Positions 14,009 through 22,484 of a DNA stretch of 28,122 nt are shown piece after piece. The stretch covers positions 1 to 28,122 of the forward strand of contig CAAEIR010000285.1 of the NCBI GenBank assembly GCA_900756035.1. The letters run 5' to 3'. The notes under the pieces were generated by a model. The model worked only from the letters and a program-made list of their open reading frames with translations. It made no database searches and was not told the DNA's origin. Position numbers and translations under genes: made by a program. Position 1 is the stretch's first letter, and every line of letters starts with the position of its first letter. This stretch comes from an uncultured Anaerostipes sp. (GTDB lineage: Bacteria > Bacillota > Clostridia > Lachnospirales > Lachnospiraceae).

Positions 14009-14855
14009 TCCGTCCACCCACCTTAACTCTTAAAATCTGATAAAAACTATCTTCTTTCACTTTAATAACTTTCGCCCTTTTCAAAGAATTCTTTACTTGA
14101 AGTACATCTCCCGGCTGGAGTTTTCGTGCGACTTGTCCGTCAAAAGTAACATATGCCTCTTCAAGCTGTGTCTGTCTGACATTTTCAATATAAATTTCAA
14201 TTTCGTCTTCCGGAGATAACACCATGCTTTTTGCCTGCAAAGAATGTGGACAAATCGGTGTAACTAAAATAACATTTGCCTTTGGATTCACAATCGGCCC
14301 TCCTGCAGAGAGATTGTAGCCGGTAGACCCTGTCGGTGTCGAGATAATTACTCCGTCTGCCTCATATATATCCAAAAGTTCTCCATTTACGATAATTCGA
14401 AAAGAAATAATTCTGGAAAAACCACTTCTTGCGATCACCACATCATTCAATGCCGGCAGATGATCGGTTTCCTGATTCGCATGAATTACTCTTCCGTCAA
14501 GCATCATCCGCTCTTCTATCCGAAATGTGTCATTAAGAAGCTCATCCAGCCCCTCATAAAGCTTCGCTAATTCAATCTCCGCAAGGAAACCAAGGGTTCC
14601 CAGGTTTACTCCTACCATCGGGAGATCGTGGTCTACTAAAAGCCTTGCGGCATGGAGCATCGTGCCGTCTCCGCCTAATACAATGACACATTCCGTATCT
14701 TTTGTAATACAACTCATGTGTTCTTGTATATGCCGTGTAAATTCACACATTCTCCGACTTGTTCCGCCGGACTGTTCAATATACTCCTGAATTCGTTTTG
14801 AAATTTCCAATCCAGGATCTTTTTTCTCATTTGTCAAAATCAAAAAATTCTTCAT
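13995..14855 (-). CDS. nadK: NAD(+) kinase
   Basis: A 286-residue ATP (or polyphosphate)-dependent NAD kinase, the source of NADP in the cell. Key motifs are GGDGT (61-65), which holds the phosphate donor and the catalytic Asp, NDVVIARS in the middle, and the glycine-rich PTGSTGYNLSAGGPI. The C-terminal beta region ends with the usual short tail. ATG 14855 is chosen because AAGGA lies at normal spacing; a longer version would run 18 codons into tlyA. Only one base separates it from the tlyA stop, and its own 3' end overlaps argR. Confidence 0.96.
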   Translation of the reverse strand: MKNFLILTNEKKDPGLEISKRIQEYIEQSGGTSRRMCEFTRHIQEHMSCITKDTECVIVLGGDGTMLHAARLLVDHDLPMVGVNLGTLGFLAEIELAKLYEGLDELLNDTFRIEERMMLDGRVIHANQETDHLPALNDVVIARSGFSRIISFRIIVNGELLDIYEADGVIISTPTGSTGYNLSAGGPIVNPKANVILVTPICPHSLQAKSMVLSPEDEIEIYIENVRQTQLEEAYVTFDGQVARKLQPGDVLQVKNSLKRAKVIKVKEDSFYQILRVKVGGRNEKE

Positions 14856-14856
14856 G

Positions 14857-15678
14857 TCATTCCTTATTCTTTGCCAAATCCTGATGAGATGCCAAGACAA
14901 CCTTTGCAATGTCTGCTCTCAGATGATGATTCTGTTCTGCTGCTGCTGTTTTTTGCATGTGAAGCAAGTACTCAATGTTTCCTTCCGGCCCTTTGATCGG
15001 TGAATAATCCAGATGCAGAAGTAAAAAGCCATTGGAAGATGCAAAATCACAGATTTTCTCAATAACTTCTTCGTGAACTTTCGGATCTCGGACGACTCCC
15101 TTTTTCCCAACCTTTTCTCTTCCTGCTTCAAACTGCGGCTTAATTAAAGCGACTACCTGACCTTCGGTTTCTAAAATACGGGATACTGCCGGCAGAATCT
15201 TAGTCAGCGAAATAAAAGAAACATCTATGGAAACAAAAGAGGCTTTTTCCTCAATATCATCCTCTGCCATATAGCGCATATTTGTTCGTTCCATACAGAC
15301 GACTCTCTCGTCATTGCGAAGTTTCCAATCCAACTGTCCATGTCCCACATCCACAGAGTATACTTTGATTGCTCCGTTTTGCAGCATACAGTCCGTAAAT
15401 CCTCCGGTGGATGCTCCTACATCCATACAGACTTTTCCTTCCAGAGAAATGCCAAAATTGTCCATAGCCTTCTCAAGTTTAAGCCCGCCCCGGCTGACAT
15501 ATTTTAAAGTCTTTCCTTTAATTATAATCTGTTGTTTTTCATCAAAAGTCGATCCTGCTTTATCCTCCCGCTGCCCGTCCACAAATACAATCCCGGACAT
15601 AATAATTGCTTTTGCTTTTTCTCTGGAAGAAGCAAGCCCTTTTTTTACCAACAGTACATCTAAACGTTCTTTCTTCAT
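14857..15678 (-). CDS. tlyA: TlyA family rRNA 2'-O-methyltransferase
   Basis: A 273-residue protein with an N-terminal S4 RNA-binding domain (about 1-60, RLDVLLVKKGLASSREKA) and an FtsJ-like Rossmann methyltransferase domain with the S-adenosylmethionine loop MDVGASTGGFTDC (85-97). In mycobacteria TlyA methylates 16S and 23S rRNA and affects capreomycin sensitivity; in Firmicutes the orthologue (YqxC) lies in this same locus. Catalytic-type Lys and Asp positions appear in SVDVGHGQLDWKLR and VALIKPQFE. The ATG has GAGGAA upstream, inside the end of dxs, three bases after its stop. The family is firm; the exact rRNA site is inferred. Confidence 0.93.
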   Translation of the reverse strand: MKKERLDVLLVKKGLASSREKAKAIIMSGIVFVDGQREDKAGSTFDEKQQIIIKGKTLKYVSRGGLKLEKAMDNFGISLEGKVCMDVGASTGGFTDCMLQNGAIKVYSVDVGHGQLDWKLRNDERVVCMERTNMRYMAEDDIEEKASFVSIDVSFISLTKILPAVSRILETEGQVVALIKPQFEAGREKVGKKGVVRDPKVHEEVIEKICDFASSNGFLLLHLDYSPIKGPEGNIEYLLHMQKTAAAEQNHHLRADIAKVVLASHQDLAKNKE

Positions 15679-15681
15679 GTA

Positions 15682-17553
15682 TTATTCCTCAATCCATTGT
15701 CGAATTGATGCAGCAATATGTTCCCCATCAATTCCCAGCATTTTCCTTAGTTCCTGAACAGATCCGTGTTCTACAAACTGATCTTGAATTCCAATACTGC
15801 GGACTTTTCCTTTGTAGTCGTTTTCCATAAGACAACGTGCTGTCATAGATCCAAATCCGCCATTTAAAATTCCCTCTTCTAACGTTACAATCAATGGATA
15901 TTGCCCGGATAAAGATTTCAAAAGTTCTTCATCCATCGGTTTCATATATCTTGGATTCACCAGACCGATCTCATATCCATATTTTTTGAGAATTTCCACT
16001 GCCTTGTGCGCTTCCGGAATCATATTTCCCACAGCAAGAATTACAGCTTCTCTTCCTTTTTCCAGAATCTGTCCTTTTCCGTACTCCAATTCTTCCCACT
16101 GATCTTCATAAAGGCGCCCTGCCTCTCCGCGGGAATATCGAATCGCCGTCGGTCCTTTCGGATCGGAAAGTGTGGATTTTAACATCTCACGAAGCTCTTT
16201 TCCATTGATCGGCGCCATTATTGTTACGTTCGGTATCATTGAAAGATAAGGAATATCAAAAATTCCCTGATGAGTCTCTCCGTCTGCTCCTACCAGACCG
16301 GCACGATCCAAGCCAAAAATCACCGGATAATTACCGATGGCTGCATCATGGAGAATCTGGTCAAATCCTCTCTGCAAAAAAGTCGAATAAACGGCAAATA
16401 CAGGTTTCAGCCCTCTGGCTGCCATACCGGCACAAAAGGTAACCGCATGTTCCTCTGCAATGCCGACATCATAAAAACGATCCGGAAATCGGTCATGGAA
16501 TTTGCCGAGACCGGTTCCATCCGGCATCGCCGCTGTCACTGCTATAATTTTAGAATCTTTATCTGCCTCTTCCAAAAGAGTTTCAGAGAAAATTTCTGTA
16601 TTGGAAGGTGCCGTCTTAGCGGCAGTCGTTTGTCCTGTCTTTAAAGAGAACGGATTGACTCCATGGAATTTGGCAGGATTTTGCTCTGCAGGACGATAAC
16701 CTTTTCCTTTTTTGGTGACAACATGCAGAATAATCGGTTCATCCAGCTGTTTTGCCCGATTTAGCGTTTCCACCATCAATGGAATATTGTGTCCATCCAA
16801 CGGCCCTACATACGTAATTCCCATATCCTCAAAATACATTCCCGGCACAAACAGCTGTTTAATGGAATCTTTTGATTTTTTTAAGAATGAGGCTACGCCT
16901 TTTCCGATTTTCGGAATTTTTAATAAGGACTGTTCGACATTCCCCTTAAATTTCACGTATTCCTTCTGAGTTCGAACTTTGTTAAGATATGCCGACATTC
17001 CGCCGACATTCTCTGCAATAGACATCTTATTATCATTTAAAATAACTATCAGATTTTTCTTTTCTTTGCGCAGCCTTGCCATATTGTTCAAAGCTTCATA
17101 TGCCATGCCACCGGATAAGGCTCCATCTCCAATTACCGCAACAACAGTTTCATCGGTTTGATTCACATCTCTGGCGGCAATCAGCCCCAGCGCTGCCGAT
17201 AATGACATGGAACTGTGTCCGCTGTGAAAAGCATCACAATCACTTTCTTTTCTCTTTGGAAATCCACTCATACCGCCAAACTGACGCAGATGTTTAAATC
17301 CCTCTTTTCGTCCGGTCAGGATTTTATGAACATAAGATTGATGTCCCACATCAAAAATTAATTGATCTTTCGGAAAATCCAAAACCAAATGCAATGCCAT
17401 AGTAAGTTCTACAATTCCAAGGTTGGACGCAAGATGTCCTCCGGTCCGACTAACATTTTTCAAAAGAAAACGGCGAATTTCCCTGGCAAGAGCACGGTAA
17501 TCTTCCGGCTGAATTGATTTGATATCATTTGGTTCTTTTATATATTCCAGCAT
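15682..17553 (-). CDS. dxs: 1-deoxy-D-xylulose-5-phosphate synthase
   Basis: A 623-residue thiamine-diphosphate enzyme that joins pyruvate and glyceraldehyde 3-phosphate in the first step of the MEP isoprenoid pathway. Seen in order: FDVGHQSYVHK (about 68-77), HSGHSSMSLSAALG, the TPP/Mg motif GDGALSGG (142-149) with NDNKMSIAEN after it, the pyrimidine-domain GIAEEHAV with its catalytic Glu, and a C-terminal transketolase domain. Length is normal. The ATG has GGAAG upstream. It follows ispA after 31 bases, so precursor supply and chain elongation are co-transcribed. Confidence 0.97.
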   Translation of the reverse strand: MLEYIKEPNDIKSIQPEDYRALAREIRRFLLKNVSRTGGHLASNLGIVELTMALHLVLDFPKDQLIFDVGHQSYVHKILTGRKEGFKHLRQFGGMSGFPKRKESDCDAFHSGHSSMSLSAALGLIAARDVNQTDETVVAVIGDGALSGGMAYEALNNMARLRKEKKNLIVILNDNKMSIAENVGGMSAYLNKVRTQKEYVKFKGNVEQSLLKIPKIGKGVASFLKKSKDSIKQLFVPGMYFEDMGITYVGPLDGHNIPLMVETLNRAKQLDEPIILHVVTKKGKGYRPAEQNPAKFHGVNPFSLKTGQTTAAKTAPSNTEIFSETLLEEADKDSKIIAVTAAMPDGTGLGKFHDRFPDRFYDVGIAEEHAVTFCAGMAARGLKPVFAVYSTFLQRGFDQILHDAAIGNYPVIFGLDRAGLVGADGETHQGIFDIPYLSMIPNVTIMAPINGKELREMLKSTLSDPKGPTAIRYSRGEAGRLYEDQWEELEYGKGQILEKGREAVILAVGNMIPEAHKAVEILKKYGYEIGLVNPRYMKPMDEELLKSLSGQYPLIVTLEEGILNGGFGSMTARCLMENDYKGKVRSIGIQDQFVEHGSVQELRKMLGIDGEHIAASIRQWIEE

Positions 17554-17584
17554 AGTCTTCCTTTCTTCCGGTTTCTTATTTATT

Positions 17585-18478
17585 TTAATAGGTCCTATCC
17601 ATCAGGAATGTCACAAGATTTGTCAGATACCCATCTTCTTCGTCATACTGACGCAGAATTTCAATAGCTTTTCCGGAAATATTCTCTATGTCTTTTTTTG
17701 ATTGTTCTAATCCTTTTAAGGTAACATACGTGGTCTTATGATTTTTTTCGTCACTTCCGACCGGTTTTCCTAATTCTTTCTCATCTCCGGTCAAATCCAG
17801 AATATCATCCTGAATCTGAAAGGCAAGTCCGATCCATTCTCCGCACTGTTCCATCTCTTTGGCTTCTCTGTCTCCGACTCCTGCAAGCAGTGCTCCAATC
17901 ATCATGCATGCCTCAATCAAAGCCGAGGTTTTATTCTTATGAATATACAAAATCTGCTCCAAGGAAAGCGGTGTTCCCTCTAATTCTACATCTGCCACCT
18001 GACCACCGATCATTCCGTAAATTCCCGGTTTCGAAGATAAGATTTGAATTGCCCGGATCACTGCCGGAATCTGTTCTTCATCGGCAAGATCAAAAGCTTT
18101 CGATGCAGTCTCATATGCATAATTGAGCAACGCATCTCCGGCAAGAATCGCCATATCTTCTCCGTAAACGATATGACAGGTTTTCTGTCCTCTGCGGTAA
18201 TCATCATTATCCAGTGCAGGAAGATCATCATGAATCAGTGAATACGTGTGTATCATCTCGATAGCTGCCATAAATGGTTTGATTACATCACCTTTCCCAT
18301 GAAACATACGAAAAGTTTCCTCCATCAGCATTGGACGCAGACGTTTTCCCCCGGCACGGACGGTGGTATTCATCGCTGTTAATACCGTCTTTTGAAAGCC
18401 ATCCGGTTCTGGAAGATACTGATCTAAGATTTTCTCGATATGCATCTTTCTTGCGTTCATCTCATCTTTAAAGTTCAT
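17585..18478 (-). CDS. ispA: Farnesyl diphosphate synthase / polyprenyl synthetase
   Basis: A 297-residue trans-isoprenyl diphosphate synthase that condenses isopentenyl diphosphate units to make geranyl and farnesyl diphosphate for undecaprenol and other lipids. The first Asp-rich motif is HDDLPALDNDD (D84, D85, D90), with the extra residues typical of bacterial FPP synthases. GGKRLRPML binds pyrophosphate. The second Asp-rich motif is FQIQDDILDLTGD (about 220-232). ATG 18478 is chosen because GGAG lies 6 bases before it; a longer in-frame ATG four codons upstream lacks a well-spaced site. The start overlaps the xseB end by 11 bases. Confidence 0.96.
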   Translation of the reverse strand: MNFKDEMNARKMHIEKILDQYLPEPDGFQKTVLTAMNTTVRAGGKRLRPMLMEETFRMFHGKGDVIKPFMAAIEMIHTYSLIHDDLPALDNDDYRRGQKTCHIVYGEDMAILAGDALLNYAYETASKAFDLADEEQIPAVIRAIQILSSKPGIYGMIGGQVADVELEGTPLSLEQILYIHKNKTSALIEACMMIGALLAGVGDREAKEMEQCGEWIGLAFQIQDDILDLTGDEKELGKPVGSDEKNHKTTYVTLKGLEQSKKDIENISGKAIEILRQYDEEDGYLTNLVTFLMDRTY

Positions 18479-18677
18479 CCTCTTCTCCATCCTTATCTAA
18501 TAGAATTAATTCCTTCTCAACTTTATCCAGGGAATCTTTGCACTGTTTTACAATGCCTACTCCTTCCGTATATAACTTCACTGCATCGGAAAGTTTCACA
18601 TCTTCACTGCTAAGAGTCTCAATAATCTGATCTAACTGGTCAAACCCCTGATCAATATTAAATTCTTTCTTACTCAT
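18468..18677 (-). CDS. xseB: Exodeoxyribonuclease VII small subunit
   Basis: A 69-residue helical protein that binds XseA to form exonuclease VII, which degrades single-stranded DNA from both ends. The body (FDQLDQIIETLSSEDVKLSD, then AVKLYTEGV and CKDSLDKVEKEL) matches the family and forms two antiparallel helices. The acidic tail DGEEDEL overlaps the ispA start. AAAGGAG lies 6 bases before the ATG, and xseA ends 11 bases upstream. Confidence 0.95.
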   Translation of the reverse strand: MSKKEFNIDQGFDQLDQIIETLSSEDVKLSDAVKLYTEGVGIVKQCKDSLDKVEKELILLDKDGEEDEL

Positions 18678-18688
18678 AAACTGCTCCT

Positions 18689-19939
18689 TTATTTGTTCTG
18701 CGCCACCCTGCCATCTTCATTGCTTATAATTGCAGGATGATGCTCAATCTTTTCTGTTCTGGCATAAATTTTACCATCCGATAGTGTCACAGAAACAGTC
18801 TCGCCCGCCTTTATACAATCGACAGAAACCAACGGCTGGCCGTCGGAATCTTCCAGATATCCAAATCCGTTTATTAACTTCGCCGTAGGAGATAATCCGT
18901 GAAGTTTTCCTGTAAATAATTCCAGTCGATGCCGATATTTTGTCATCTTCTCATTCATACAGGAATGCAGTCGCTCCTCTAGATCACTCAGACGCATCTT
19001 CTGTTCCTGCAGCCCAAACTTTGGATCAAAGTCTGCGATTTTTAACTGATATTCCTGAAGATGGATTCGATATCTGCGAATTACTTGTCCAAACAGTGTC
19101 TGCAAAGTATCCGCCCGACGCTCAATGCCGCCTGTCACCTCTCTGATATCAGGAACGGCAAGTTCACATGCCGCTGTCGGAGTCGCTGCACGAAGATCTG
19201 CGGCATAATCTGCAATAGTTGTATCCACCTCATGTCCGGTTCCCGAAATAATCGGTGTATCCGCCTCATAAATTGCTCTTGCCACAATCTCCTCATTAAA
19301 CGCCCACAAATCCTCAATGGAACCTCCACCGCGTCCGATAATGATTGTATCAACACCATAGGCATCTAAAACTCTGATTCCCTTTACAATGGTTTCAGCA
19401 GCTCCTTCTCCCTGAACCTGTGCCGGATACAGAATTAACTGTACAAAAGGATTTCTTCTCCTCGCCGTACTCATGATATCATGAATCGCGGCTCCTGTTT
19501 TTGCTGTAACAATTCCGATCCTTTTTGGATTTCCCGGAATCGGCTTCTTTTTCTCATGATCAAACAAGCCCTCTTCATAGAGTTTTTGTTTTAACTGTTC
19601 GTAGGCGATATATAGTTCTCCAATGCCGTCCAGACGAATCTCGTCTGCATACAGCTGATAAGTTCCACTTCGCTCGTAAACACTGACATTCCCGCTGACA
19701 ATCACTTCCTGTCCGTCTTCCATATCGAATTTTAATCCCTGATGGCGGGAGTTTGCAAACATTACGCAAGAAATCTGTCCCCCCTCATCTTTCAGAGAAA
19801 AATAGATATGTCCCGATGAATGGTATTTACAGTTGGATACTTGTCCTTTAATTGAAATTTTGCGCAGAGCATAATCGCTTTGAAACATCCGCTTAATATA
19901 AGAAGTAATCTGTGTTACAGAAAAAACTTTATTTTTCAT
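18689..19939 (-). CDS. xseA: Exodeoxyribonuclease VII large subunit
   Basis: A 416-residue catalytic subunit of exonuclease VII. The N-terminal OB fold (about 1-100, SVTQITSYIKRMFQSDYALR then GQVSNCKYHSSGHIYFSLKD) binds single-stranded DNA. The nuclease domain (about 115-320) has IGIVTAKTGAAIHDI, the conserved GRGGGSIEDLWAFNEE and GTGHEVDTTIADYAADLRAATPTAA. A helical region and a C-terminal segment follow. The ATG at 19939 lies inside the nusB end (an 11-base overlap) with only a weak GGA upstream, so it is probably translated by coupling to nusB. Confidence 0.96.
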   Translation of the reverse strand: MKNKVFSVTQITSYIKRMFQSDYALRKISIKGQVSNCKYHSSGHIYFSLKDEGGQISCVMFANSRHQGLKFDMEDGQEVIVSGNVSVYERSGTYQLYADEIRLDGIGELYIAYEQLKQKLYEEGLFDHEKKKPIPGNPKRIGIVTAKTGAAIHDIMSTARRRNPFVQLILYPAQVQGEGAAETIVKGIRVLDAYGVDTIIIGRGGGSIEDLWAFNEEIVARAIYEADTPIISGTGHEVDTTIADYAADLRAATPTAACELAVPDIREVTGGIERRADTLQTLFGQVIRRYRIHLQEYQLKIADFDPKFGLQEQKMRLSDLEERLHSCMNEKMTKYRHRLELFTGKLHGLSPTAKLINGFGYLEDSDGQPLVSVDCIKAGETVSVTLSDGKIYARTEKIEHHPAIISNEDGRVAQNK

Positions 19940-20342
19940 CCATATCCGTTCCTATCTGTCCTAAAATTCCGTTTATAAACGGAGCCGCTTTTTCATTGCA
20001 GTATTTCTTCGCCAGCTCCACAGCCTCATTAATTGCTACTTTTTTCGGAACCTGATCATCCAGCAAAATTTCATAAACAGCCAATCTTAAAATAGATAAT
20101 TCGGCTTTTCCGAGTCTTGCCAGATTCCATGCTTTTGCATTGCCTGAAATTTCCCGATCTAAAGTATCCAGATTTGCAATCAAATCCAGCACTTTTTCTG
20201 AAATCTCTTCCTGCTGTTTTTTACGGATCTGTTCATGACCCTGAAAATACAGACGAATTTGATCCTCAAATTCCTCTCTGTCACAGAATTCTGCCGCAAA
20301 CAGGACTCTGAAAATATGTTCTCTTACTTCACTTCTTGTCAT
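19929..20342 (-). CDS. nusB: Transcription antitermination factor NusB
   Basis: A 137-residue all-helical protein that binds boxA RNA with NusE (ribosomal protein S10) and supports antitermination of rRNA transcription. The start MTRSEVREHIFRVLFAAEF is typical of clostridial NusB. The C-terminal half has RLGKAELSILRLAVYEIL and KVAINEAVELAKKYC, the best conserved part of the family. ATG 20342 is chosen from AAAGGA 7 bases upstream; the longer open frame reaches back through an 11-bp hairpin to the asp23 stop and is not family-like. Confidence 0.95.
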   Translation of the reverse strand: MTRSEVREHIFRVLFAAEFCDREEFEDQIRLYFQGHEQIRKKQQEEISEKVLDLIANLDTLDREISGNAKAWNLARLGKAELSILRLAVYEILLDDQVPKKVAINEAVELAKKYCNEKAAPFINGILGQIGTDMDEK

Positions 20343-20365
20343 TTGATTTCCTTTCTGCGTTACAA

Positions 20366-20391
20366 AGACGGAACTGCTGACAGTTCCGTCT
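20366..20391 (-). other. Strong hairpin in the asp23-nusB gap (possible attenuator)
   Basis: Read on the minus strand, AGACGGAACTG and CAGTTCCGTCT form an 11-bp perfect stem with a TCAG loop, followed by TTG. The U stretch is too short for a strong terminator. It could reduce read-through into nusB, protect the asp23 mRNA, or be an mRNA processing site. Confidence 0.6.
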
Positions 20392-20429
20392 GGCTTTCTC
20401 ACTGTTTGATATGATTTTTCCAAAATCAC

Positions 20430-20801
20430 CTATTCTTCCGCAGCAACTCCTGCCACCCGGACATTGACTTCGCTGACTTTTAATCCTGTCATGTTTTCAA
20501 TGGCAGATTTTACTCTGTTTTGTACTTTTTCAGATACTGCCGGAATGCTGACACCATAGTCAAGCTCCAGTGCAAGGTTGACTCTTACATGATGATTCTC
20601 AACCAGAACTTTGACTCCTTTGGAAAGGTTATTCACTCCGAGTTTGCTGACCAGTTCATTGGTAATGTTTCCACACATTCTGGCAACACCGGTCACTTCT
20701 GTTGCTGCAATTCCTGCGATTACTGCAATCACATCATCTGCAATCTTTACTTCACCGAGCACACCCTGCTCTTTTATCTGATAACTACTTTTATTCTCCA
20801 T
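20430..20801 (-). CDS. Asp23/Gls24 family (DUF322) envelope-stress-type protein
   Basis: A 123-residue protein of the Asp23/Gls24 family. The conserved body runs GEVKIADDVIAVIAGIAATE, VTGVARMCG, then VRVNLALELDYGVSIPAVSE and a C-terminal helix VKSAIENMTGLKVSEVNVRV. Family members are linked to cell-envelope homeostasis; the role of this clostridial form next to nusB (YqhY in Bacillus) is poorly known and has been tied to acetyl-CoA carboxylase control. AGGAGG lies 7 bases before the ATG. It is the first gene behind the strong promoter at 20869-20841 and so heads the long nusB-recN unit. Confidence 0.93.
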   Translation of the reverse strand: MENKSSYQIKEQGVLGEVKIADDVIAVIAGIAATEVTGVARMCGNITNELVSKLGVNNLSKGVKVLVENHHVRVNLALELDYGVSIPAVSEKVQNRVKSAIENMTGLKVSEVNVRVAGVAAEE

Positions 20802-20840
20802 AAAAAGCCTCCTGTACTTTTTTGCATACTGATATAACTG

Positions 20841-20869
20841 ATTATATCAAAAATGCGTTTCTTATTCAA
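20841..20869 (-). promoter_or_regulatory. Extended -10 sigma-A promoter heading the asp23-nusB-recN operon
   Basis: Read on the minus strand: -35 TTGAAT (20869-20864), a 17-base spacer ending TGA, -10 TATAAT (20846-20841). The TGn before the -10 is the extended -10 element. It lies 39 bases before the asp23 ATG, after spoIIIAH, so housekeeping genes do not depend on the sporulation operon. Confidence 0.75.
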
Positions 20870-20919
20870 ACTTATTTTATGTAATGTTCTCTTCCTGCAA
20901 ACATTTTTTCATTATAAAT

Positions 20920-21486
20920 TTAATCATCGGTTTTGATCGACGTAATAACGACATCTTCTAACTGACATCCTGTTTTTCTGACAACAATATCTTCGATCTG
21001 ACTTCGCTCGACTTTTGACAGATCCTTCTTATTAACCAGAACATCTACCTTTCCGTTACTGATTGTAACAATAGAATTTAAAAAACCTTTTGCTCCCAGC
21101 AGATTTTCAGATTCCGTTTCCATCTCCATTTGTTCTGACAGGGTTGCTAATTTATCCACCGCATCTTGTTTTACACTATCCTTAACGGTTTTATCGGTAA
21201 TAATTTCCTGCAGAGTATCCTTTGCTTTACTGTGGGTTTGCTCCCTCTCAAGTTTTGCCTTCGCAACATAATTGCTAACCTGCGCATTCGTAAGAACTGC
21301 TTCCCCCACGTCCGTAATATCATCTTTTACTTCTCCGGCTGTTTCTTTGGCCGTATTCGATACCGTTTTGCTCTTTGTTTTTGTGACGGAATCATATTTT
21401 CCGCTGTAATTCACATATCCGGCGGCAGCAATAATAACCGCCAGCGTCGTAATAATCATCTGATTCTTTTTAAACAACTTCTTCAT
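20920..21486 (-). CDS. spoIIIAH: Stage III sporulation protein SpoIIIAH
   Basis: A 188-residue mother-cell membrane protein. In Bacillus it crosses the intermembrane space to bind forespore SpoIIQ, forming the zipper and channel needed for late forespore sigma-G activity. A single membrane segment lies near the N-terminus (about 9-27, MIITTLAVIIAAAGYVNY). The extracytoplasmic domain has REQTHSKAKDTLQEIITD, a helix, and the ring-forming fold ending KTGCQLEDVVITSI. GGAGG lies 8 bases before the ATG, in the last codons of spoIIIAG. It is the last gene of the spoIIIA operon. No clear terminator follows. Confidence 0.95.
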   Translation of the reverse strand: MKKLFKKNQMIITTLAVIIAAAGYVNYSGKYDSVTKTKSKTVSNTAKETAGEVKDDITDVGEAVLTNAQVSNYVAKAKLEREQTHSKAKDTLQEIITDKTVKDSVKQDAVDKLATLSEQMEMETESENLLGAKGFLNSIVTISNGKVDVLVNKKDLSKVERSQIEDIVVRKTGCQLEDVVITSIKTDD

Positions 21487-22023
21487 TTAGGAATCCTCCA
21501 TTTTTAAGACTTTTACTTTATAAGATGAAATATGAAAAAGAACAGATACTGCCTCCACGATATTCTGGTTGACGATATCACTTCCTCCTCCCTGCGCAAC
21601 CACAACGACTCCCTCCACTTCCGGCTCTACTTCTTTGATCACATAGGGAACTTTTTCCCCATCTTCTTCCACTAAAACTGTTTCTTCCCCTTCTTTTACT
21701 GTTTTTTCTTTTTCTCCGGTACTTTCTTCATAGGGACTGTCTTTATTCACAACAGATTCTTTGGATGCTTTTACCGTGATCATTACCTTTACTTTACCGA
21801 CTCCGTCTACATGCTGCAGTGCCTTCACAAGCCTTTTTTCCTGCTTCTTTACATAGGCATCGGTAGAGTCTTCGGACTCCGTTTTTGTCTCTGTCGCTGT
21901 ACTTTCCTTCTTCTCACCAGAAGGAATACTTAAAATAATCAAGCCGATTCCAAGCGTAAACAGCAGCATAAGCTTCTTCATTCCTATGGTTTCTATGAGA
22001 TTTTGCAGTTTCTTTTTATCCAT
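21487..22023 (-). CDS. spoIIIAG: Stage III sporulation protein SpoIIIAG
   Basis: A 178-residue protein with one membrane segment (about 15-33, LMLLFTLGIGLIILSI), a Ser/Thr/Glu-rich linker and an extracytoplasmic ring-building domain (VKALQHVDGVGKVKVMITV at the front, VEGVVVVAQGGGSDIVNQNI near the end). SpoIIIAG forms a large ring in the mother cell-forespore channel. The start is ambiguous: ATG 22023 is chosen because AGAGGA lies 6 bases upstream; ATG 22026 and GTG 22041 are also in frame. It is directly abutted by spoIIIAH. Confidence 0.93.
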   Translation of the reverse strand: MDKKKLQNLIETIGMKKLMLLFTLGIGLIILSIPSGEKKESTATETKTESEDSTDAYVKKQEKRLVKALQHVDGVGKVKVMITVKASKESVVNKDSPYEESTGEKEKTVKEGEETVLVEEDGEKVPYVIKEVEPEVEGVVVVAQGGGSDIVNQNIVEAVSVLFHISSYKVKVLKMEDS

Positions 22024-22033
22024 CATATTTCCT

Positions 22034-22480
22034 CTACTCACTTATATTTATATTAGAGTTTTTCACATTATAGAAGTTGGAAATCACCCTTTTTAACGTC
22101 TTTTCCCTGGTTTTTGCCCCGGCAGCTTCAATGAAAACAGAAGCTACTTCACCTTCTGAGTCTAACGAAATCTGAATTTCTTCTGCCTTAATCTTATATT
22201 TTTTTAAAATTGTCTCAAGTTCCTGACAAACCTGTTCTTCCTTTGCCTCTTTTGCATCATCCTGAAAAGAAAGACTCTCAGCATTGGATGCCATTCTGGA
22301 AAATACATCTTCGACATCCGCTTCGTTTCCCAAAAATCCGAAAATCGGACGAATCATTAAGGAGATCAGCATAAACCCTGTGATCAGACGTACATATGGC
22401 TTATATCTGGTTTGTCCAATCAGTTGTTCCACAAGTGTTGATAAAATCAAAAAGAAAATAATGGATTTTATAATCTTCAT
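22034..22480 (-). CDS. spoIIIAF: Stage III sporulation protein SpoIIIAF
   Basis: A 148-residue membrane protein with two N-terminal membrane segments (about 4-20 and 29-47, FFLILSTLVEQLIG and LITGFMLISLMIRPIFGFLG) and a soluble C-terminal domain of the ring-building fold (KIKAEEIQISLDSEGEVASV). ATG 22480 is chosen from the GGGGT 7 bases upstream and the family-like MKIIKSI start; a longer open frame overlaps spoIIIAE. The gap to spoIIIAE is four bases. Confidence 0.93.
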   Translation of the reverse strand: MKIIKSIIFFLILSTLVEQLIGQTRYKPYVRLITGFMLISLMIRPIFGFLGNEADVEDVFSRMASNAESLSFQDDAKEAKEEQVCQELETILKKYKIKAEEIQISLDSEGEVASVFIEAAGAKTREKTLKRVISNFYNVKNSNINISE

Positions 22481-22484
22481 TTTT

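Noticed and set aside
15314..15757. 147-codon plus-strand open frame over tlyA and the end of dxs
   Set aside because: It is antisense to two well-recognised genes, its Ser/Pro/Cys-rich product matches the mirrored codons of those genes, and it lacks a ribosome binding site.
20880..20912. AATGTT/AACATT inverted repeat after spoIIIAH
   Set aside because: A six-bp AT-rich stem with an 11-base loop and no T run; not a convincing terminator.
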